DNA of 8,778 bases from Pseudomonadota bacterium (GTDB taxonomy: Bacteria; Myxococcota_A; Polyangia; Polyangiales; Polyangiaceae), in NCBI GenBank assembly GCA_023460875.1, contig JAEWOQ010000591.1, forward strand, positions 1 through 8,778, given 5' to 3'. Both the position numbers and the translations under genes were made by a program. Below, one piece after another: positions 6,534 to 8,778 of the stretch (position 1 is the first letter of the stretch; each line of letters opens with the position of its first letter). Below the pieces are notes generated by a model, which saw only the letters and a program-made list of their open reading frames with translations, was not told the DNA's origin and did not search any database.

Positions 6534-6618
6534 CGGGCACGGGACGCGCCCCAGCGGCGGCCCTCGGCAAGCCGGGCCTCGGCCTCGGGAGCCGGGCATC
6601 GGGCGTGGTCACGCGGAG

Positions 6619-6637
6619 GACACCCGGTCCGGGTGTC
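6619..6637. terminator. 9-bp perfect inverted repeat after the cysteine-rich gene, likely terminator hairpin
   Basis: GACACCCGG (6619-6627) and CCGGGTGTC (6629-6637) pair perfectly around one base. As RNA this gives about a 7-bp stem with a 5-nt loop. It begins 19 bp beyond the stop of the cysteine-rich gene and lies before the GH1 gene on the same strand. No U-tract follows, so factor-dependent termination or transcript-end protection is equally possible. Confidence 0.45.
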
Positions 6638-6656
6638 GCCGCTGAGCGAGTCAGGC

Positions 6657-7541
6657 TCAGCGCCGGCGGCGCCGCACCCAGGTCATCCCGACGGCGGCGA
6701 GACCAGCCAGGAGCGAGCCCGAGCCCAGCGGAGGGAGCGCTCCGTAGCTGCAGCTAGCCTCCGCGGAGCCTTCGGCGCTGGCGCTGCAGGCGTTGCCGAT
6801 GCAGTCGCTCGTGGCGCTGCCTCGGGCGCTGACGTCCACGTGGGCCTTCAGATAGGCCTCCAGCGCGTCGATGCACTCGTTGAGCTTGCCCCCGTGGTCG
6901 ACGAACTGCCCGTCGCAGAAGAGGGCTCCTTCGGGAGAGCTGCAGGCGGCCTCGCAGCTTCCCTGCATGCGCGCCTCACACGTCGCGAACCCGTCGGCCC
7001 TGGCTTGGCAATCCACCTGGCACTCGACGTTGGCCTCCGCCTGGCAGCTGCCTTCGCAGCTGGCCTCACAGCGGGCCTGACAATCGGCGGTGGGTGCCGT
7101 CCCCTGACAGCTCCCTTCACAGCTGCCGGAGAAGGTGGCCTTGCAGCTGGCTTCGCACTTGCCCTTGTCGGCGGCGGCCTGGCACTCGCCGGCGCAGTGG
7201 GCCTGCGCCTGGGCGGAGCATTCGCCTTCGCAGCTGAAGTCCCCCGGGTCGACCTCGCAGCGCGCCTGGCAGCTCCCGATGTCACAGCTCCCCGTGCAGT
7301 CGACGGACGCGCTGCCCGTGCACTCGGCGGAGCAGCTGGCGTGGAGCTCCGCGGCGCACGCTGCCTGGAAGTTCAAGGGCGTGCACTGGACCGTGCATCC
7401 TCCCTCGACTTCGATCTGGCACTGGGCATTGCCCTCGACGTGGATGTCGCCACAGGCGCCGATCCCGGCGTGGGCCGGGGCGACGGAGCCCAGGGAGAAT
7501 GCGAGGCTGGCGAGGCCGGCGGTGAGGAGCTTGTGGTTCAT
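6657..7541 (-). CDS. Secreted cysteine-repeat protein with MYXO-CTERM-like C-terminus
   Basis: I cannot assign a function. The 294-residue precursor starts at the ATG at 7541, with GGAG 7 nt upstream. Residues 1-25 form a signal peptide with an AHA cleavage site. The mature part has 33 cysteines. Twelve C-x3-C pairs begin at residues 49, 70, 82, 91, 104, 116, 129, 141, 154, 162, 174 and 196, mostly 12-13 apart, with Ala, Gly, Ser, Glu and Gln between (for example SCEGSCQ, DCQARCEASCEGSC). A segment with fewer cysteines (about 201-263) follows, including FCDGQFVDHGG. The end is C264, a Gly/Leu/Ala hydrophobic stretch, then RRRRR, resembling the MYXO-CTERM surface-sorting signal. It is probably a disulfide-rich envelope or surface protein; metal binding is possible but unproven. 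Similar Cys/Ala-rich proteins occur in myxobacteria, as far as I recall. It is separated from the GH1 gene by a hairpin, so probably transcribed alone. Confidence 0.85.
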   Translation of the reverse strand: MNHKLLTAGLASLAFSLGSVAPAHAGIGACGDIHVEGNAQCQIEVEGGCTVQCTPLNFQAACAAELHASCSAECTGSASVDCTGSCDIGSCQARCEVDPGDFSCEGECSAQAQAHCAGECQAAADKGKCEASCKATFSGSCEGSCQGTAPTADCQARCEASCEGSCQAEANVECQVDCQARADGFATCEARMQGSCEAACSSPEGALFCDGQFVDHGGKLNECIDALEAYLKAHVDVSARGSATSDCIGNACSASAEGSAEASCSYGALPPLGSGSLLAGLAAVGMTWVRRRRR

Positions 7542-7548
7542 GGGGGAT

Positions 7549-7552
7549 CTCC
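7549..7552 (-). promoter_or_regulatory. Ribosome binding site of the cysteine-rich gene
   Basis: GGAG on the minus strand with a 7-nt spacer to the ATG at 7541. It coincides with the start of a canonical signal peptide. The frame is open for 90 more codons upstream, but that part is Arg/Pro-rich and contains the 13-bp DNA repeats, so it is not coding. Confidence 0.7.
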
Positions 7553-7641
7553 AAGGAAAGCGGTGAAGCTCGGGCGCCAGACCACTCTGACCGTCCCTCG
7601 CCGAGCTGCGATCATCGGGGCAGCGAGCGGTTGGCGCAACT

Positions 7642-7657
7642 TGGACGCGGGCGTCCA
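7642..7657. promoter_or_regulatory. 16-bp palindrome, possible operator of the cysteine-rich gene
   Basis: TGGACGC (7642-7648) and GCGTCCA (7651-7657) are perfect inverted repeats around GG, about 100 bp upstream of the cysteine-rich start. The location suits a repressor or activator site. The sequence is G+C-rich, so chance is not excluded. Confidence 0.35.
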
Positions 7658-7710
7658 GGACGTCTCTACGGCGTGCGTGCGCGGGCCTTCCCGCGGCGAG
7701 CGCAGGGGCA

Positions 7711-7762
7711 GGGCGCCGAGGAAGGGCGCAGAGGCAGGGCGCAGAGGTAGGGCGCAGAGGTA
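7711..7762. repeat. Four tandem 13-bp repeats
   Basis: Units start at 7711, 7724, 7737 and 7750. The last two are identical (GGGCGCAGAGGTA), the second differs at one base and the first at a few. Thirteen is not a multiple of three and no gene crosses it. It lies about 170-220 bp upstream of the cysteine-rich start, so it could be a variable-number tract affecting expression, or simply slippage debris. Confidence 0.8.
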
Positions 7763-7819
7763 GGGGGGAGGCACGGCGGCGCGCGGCCTGGGATGTCTCA
7801 CCTGCACACACAGAGCTCT

Positions 7820-7865
7820 CGCTCCGCTCCTTCGCGCGGGAGAGTCTCCCCGAGGGCGCGGAGCG
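7820..7865 (-). terminator. Nested inverted repeats after the crotonase gene, possible terminator
   Basis: CGCTCCG (7820-7826) pairs with CGGAGCG (7859-7865). Between them lies a palindrome GGGAGA/TCTCCC (7838-7850, one-base centre). It starts 26 bp past the crotonase stop on the minus strand. No U-tract follows, so the call rests on position and pairing only. Confidence 0.3.
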
Positions 7866-7891
7866 CGGGCGGCGAGCCGCGCGGAGCTGCG

Positions 7892-8689
7892 TCAGCGGCC
7901 CCGATAGACCGGCTTGCGCTTCTCGCGGAAGGCGTCGAGGGCCTCCCGGCGGTCCTCGCTCGTGAGGCAGCGCTCATACTCCTCGAGCTCCCGGCGGAGC
8001 CCGACGTCGAGCTCCACGTCCACGGAGGCGTCGAGGGCGGCGAGGGCCGCGCGGGTGGCGATGGGGGCGGCGTCCAGCAGGGGCCGCGCCCACAGCAACG
8101 CCTGCTCGATGAGCTCCTCGTGAGAACAGTGGAGCACGTCGTGGACCAGCCCGATCTGGTGGGCCTCCGCCGCGTCGATCCGCCGCGCCCGCAGCACGAG
8201 CTCCTTGGCACGCGCGATCCCGATGAGCCGAGGCAGACGCTGGGTACCCCCAGCGCCCGGGATGACGCCCAGGGTGGTCTCCACGAGCCCGAGGATGGCG
8301 CTCGCGTGGGCGAGGCGGAGGTCGCAGCAGAGCGCGAGCTCGAGGCCGCCCCCCAAAGCCGCCCCGTTCAACAGGGCGAGGGTGGGGAGCTCCGGATCGG
8401 AGAGCCAGGCGAGCTCGGTGCGGTAGCTCGCGAGCTGACCCCGCACCTCGTCGTCGCTCATGCGCGCCCGCTCCGTCAGGTCGGCGCCCGCACAGAAGGC
8501 CCGATCCCCCGCGCCCGTGAGGATGACCAGGCGCAGCGTCGGATCGCCTCTCAGCTCTGCGCCGATCTCCGCGAGGCGTCGCAACACTGCCCGAGACAGG
8601 GCGTTGCGGCGGTCCGGGCGATTCAAGGTCACCAACGCGACCTGATCGATGCGCTCGCAGCGCACGAGGTCCGGAGCCGGCACGTTCAT
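7892..8689 (-). CDS. Enoyl-CoA hydratase/crotonase, AUH (methylglutaconyl-CoA hydratase)-like
   Basis: The 265-residue cytoplasmic enzyme should add water across the double bond of an enoyl-CoA. Crotonase landmarks are FCAGADL (65-71) and NGAALGGGLELAL (108-120), which build the oxyanion hole. Both catalytic glutamates are present: E117 in GGGLELA and E137 in LVETTLGVIPGAGGTQRLP. Several traits recall AUH/LiuC, the 3-methylglutaconyl-CoA hydratase of leucine breakdown: ADLTERARMS after the oxyanion loop, GLVETTLGVIPG, IARAKELVLRARRID, and the C-terminal AFREKRKPVYRG. General short-chain enoyl-CoA hydratase activity remains possible because subfamily calls in crotonases are error-prone. Its ATG overlaps the TGA of the upstream gene (ATGA), indicating translational coupling; no independent strong ribosome site is seen. 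The frame also stays open upstream to the window edge, but that reading has poorer third-position G/C. No other leucine-catabolism gene is visible in the window. Confidence 0.9.
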   Translation of the reverse strand: MNVPAPDLVRCERIDQVALVTLNRPDRRNALSRAVLRRLAEIGAELRGDPTLRLVILTGAGDRAFCAGADLTERARMSDDEVRGQLASYRTELAWLSDPELPTLALLNGAALGGGLELALCCDLRLAHASAILGLVETTLGVIPGAGGTQRLPRLIGIARAKELVLRARRIDAAEAHQIGLVHDVLHCSHEELIEQALLWARPLLDAAPIATRAALAALDASVDVELDVGLRRELEEYERCLTSEDRREALDAFREKRKPVYRGR

Positions 8690-8778
8690 CGCCCCGTCCG
8701 TTTCCGGCCCTTCTTGGCGGGCGTCTTTGCCTTCTTGGCGGTCGTCTTTGCCTTCTTGGCGGTCGTCTTTGCCTTCTT
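8686..8778 (-). CDS. 3' end of a gene with a Lys/Ala-rich heptad tail
   Basis: Only the last 30 codons are visible; the gene continues past the right edge. The residues are KKAKTTA twice, KKAKTPA, then KKGRKRTGR and a TGA that overlaps the crotonase ATG. Third positions are mostly G or C in this frame, better than in the frame continuous with the crotonase, which supports it as the coding frame. Such basic, Lys/Ala/Thr tails occur on histone H1-like proteins, on some HU or topoisomerase I proteins and on other nucleic-acid-binding proteins of G+C-rich bacteria. It probably binds DNA or RNA non-specifically. The main domain is outside the window, so its identity is unknown. The 4-bp overlap indicates an operon with the crotonase gene. 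Confidence 0.65.
   Translation of the reverse strand, partial: KKAKTTAKKAKTTAKKAKTPAKKGRKRTGR
8710..8778. repeat. 21-bp in-frame tandem repeat at the right edge
   Basis: Three units start at 8710, 8731 and 8752, and a fourth begins at 8773 and is cut by the window end. Units two and three are identical; the first differs by one base. Twenty-one bp is seven codons, giving the repeated KKAKTTA on the minus strand. The near identity suggests recent expansion by slippage or recombination. Confidence 0.9.

Larger units (their letters stand above)
7542..7891. other. Non-coding region upstream of the cysteine-rich gene and downstream of the crotonase gene
   Basis: No credible gene lies in these 350 bp. 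On the minus strand it serves first as the 3' end of the crotonase operon and then as promoter and leader of the cysteine-rich gene. Contents: a 16-bp palindrome (7642-7657), a 6-bp tetraloop hairpin (CGCGGG/CCCGCG, 7680-7695), 13-bp tandem repeats (7711-7762), and a nested inverted repeat (7820-7865). No clear -35/-10 pair was recognised. Confidence 0.65.

Noticed and set aside
6493..6612. N-terminal extension of the GH1 protein from a GTG at 6612
   Set aside because: The extra residues are Pro/Arg/Ala-rich and unlike GH1. The ribosome site and family start are at 6492, and the palindrome would fall inside the coding sequence.
5167..6645. 492-codon plus-strand open frame opposite the GH1 gene
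   Set aside because: Shadow of a complete GH1 enzyme; no start signal and low-complexity composition.
6633..7763. 376-codon plus-strand open frame opposite the cysteine-rich gene
   Set aside because: The minus strand has a ribosome site, signal peptide, patterned cysteines and a sorting tail; the plus frame has none of these.
7542..7811. N-terminal extension of the cysteine-rich protein to an ATG at 7811
   Set aside because: It would bury the signal peptide behind 90 Arg/Pro-rich residues and translate the 13-bp repeats; a good ribosome site precedes the ATG at 7541.
8701..8778. Plus-strand hydrophobic frame (FLAVVFA repeats) at the right edge
   Set aside because: It is the complement of the Lys/Ala tail. 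The minus-strand stop overlaps the crotonase start, and neighbouring genes run on the minus strand.

Overview
The DNA is very G+C-rich, with strong G/C preference at third codon positions. One gene encodes a secreted cysteine-repeat protein that ends in a MYXO-CTERM-like tail (Cys, hydrophobic segment, Arg cluster), and another has a Lys/Ala-rich C-terminal tail. Together these suggest a deltaproteobacterial-type organism, most likely Myxococcota (perhaps a Polyangiales/Sandaracinaceae relative). That placement is inference; no rRNA or other marker is present. Nothing indicates a plasmid, phage, insertion sequence or CRISPR array. The window looks like ordinary chromosome.

Layout from left to right. 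(1) 1-2381, minus strand: a GAF/HD-GYP cyclic-di-GMP phosphodiesterase gene, followed 18 bp downstream by the 5' part of a membrane-anchored c-type cytochrome gene that runs off the left edge. (2) 2382-2657: a divergent intergenic region with three 17-bp direct repeats and a good -35 box. (3) 2658-3476, plus strand: a PhnP/RNase Z-like metallo-beta-lactamase-fold hydrolase. (4) 3477-3813: a non-coding stretch with 20-bp tandem repeats and a perfect 11-bp hairpin. (5) 3814-5037, plus strand: rtcB, the RNA 3'-phosphate/5'-OH ligase. (6) 5131-6492, minus strand and convergent with rtcB: a GH1 beta-glucosidase with a near-perfect palindrome just upstream of its start. (7) 6657-7541, minus strand: a secreted protein with 33 cysteines, mostly as C-x3-C pairs about every 12-13 residues. 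(8) 7542-7891: non-coding, with palindromes and 13-bp tandem repeats. (9) 7892-8689, minus strand: an AUH/methylglutaconyl-CoA-hydratase-like crotonase, whose ATG overlaps the TGA of an upstream gene ending in a (KKAKTTA)n tail that runs off the right edge.

The genes do not form one obvious pathway. The two supported co-transcription pairs are HD-GYP/cytochrome and the Lys-rich-tail gene/crotonase (ATGA overlap). The MBL hydrolase and rtcB are on the same strand but 337 bp apart, with a hairpin between them, so they are probably separate units. The least explained items are the cysteine-repeat protein and the short tandem repeats of different period (17, 20 and 13 bp) found in three of the intergenic regions. 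I did not find a convincing new multi-gene system.
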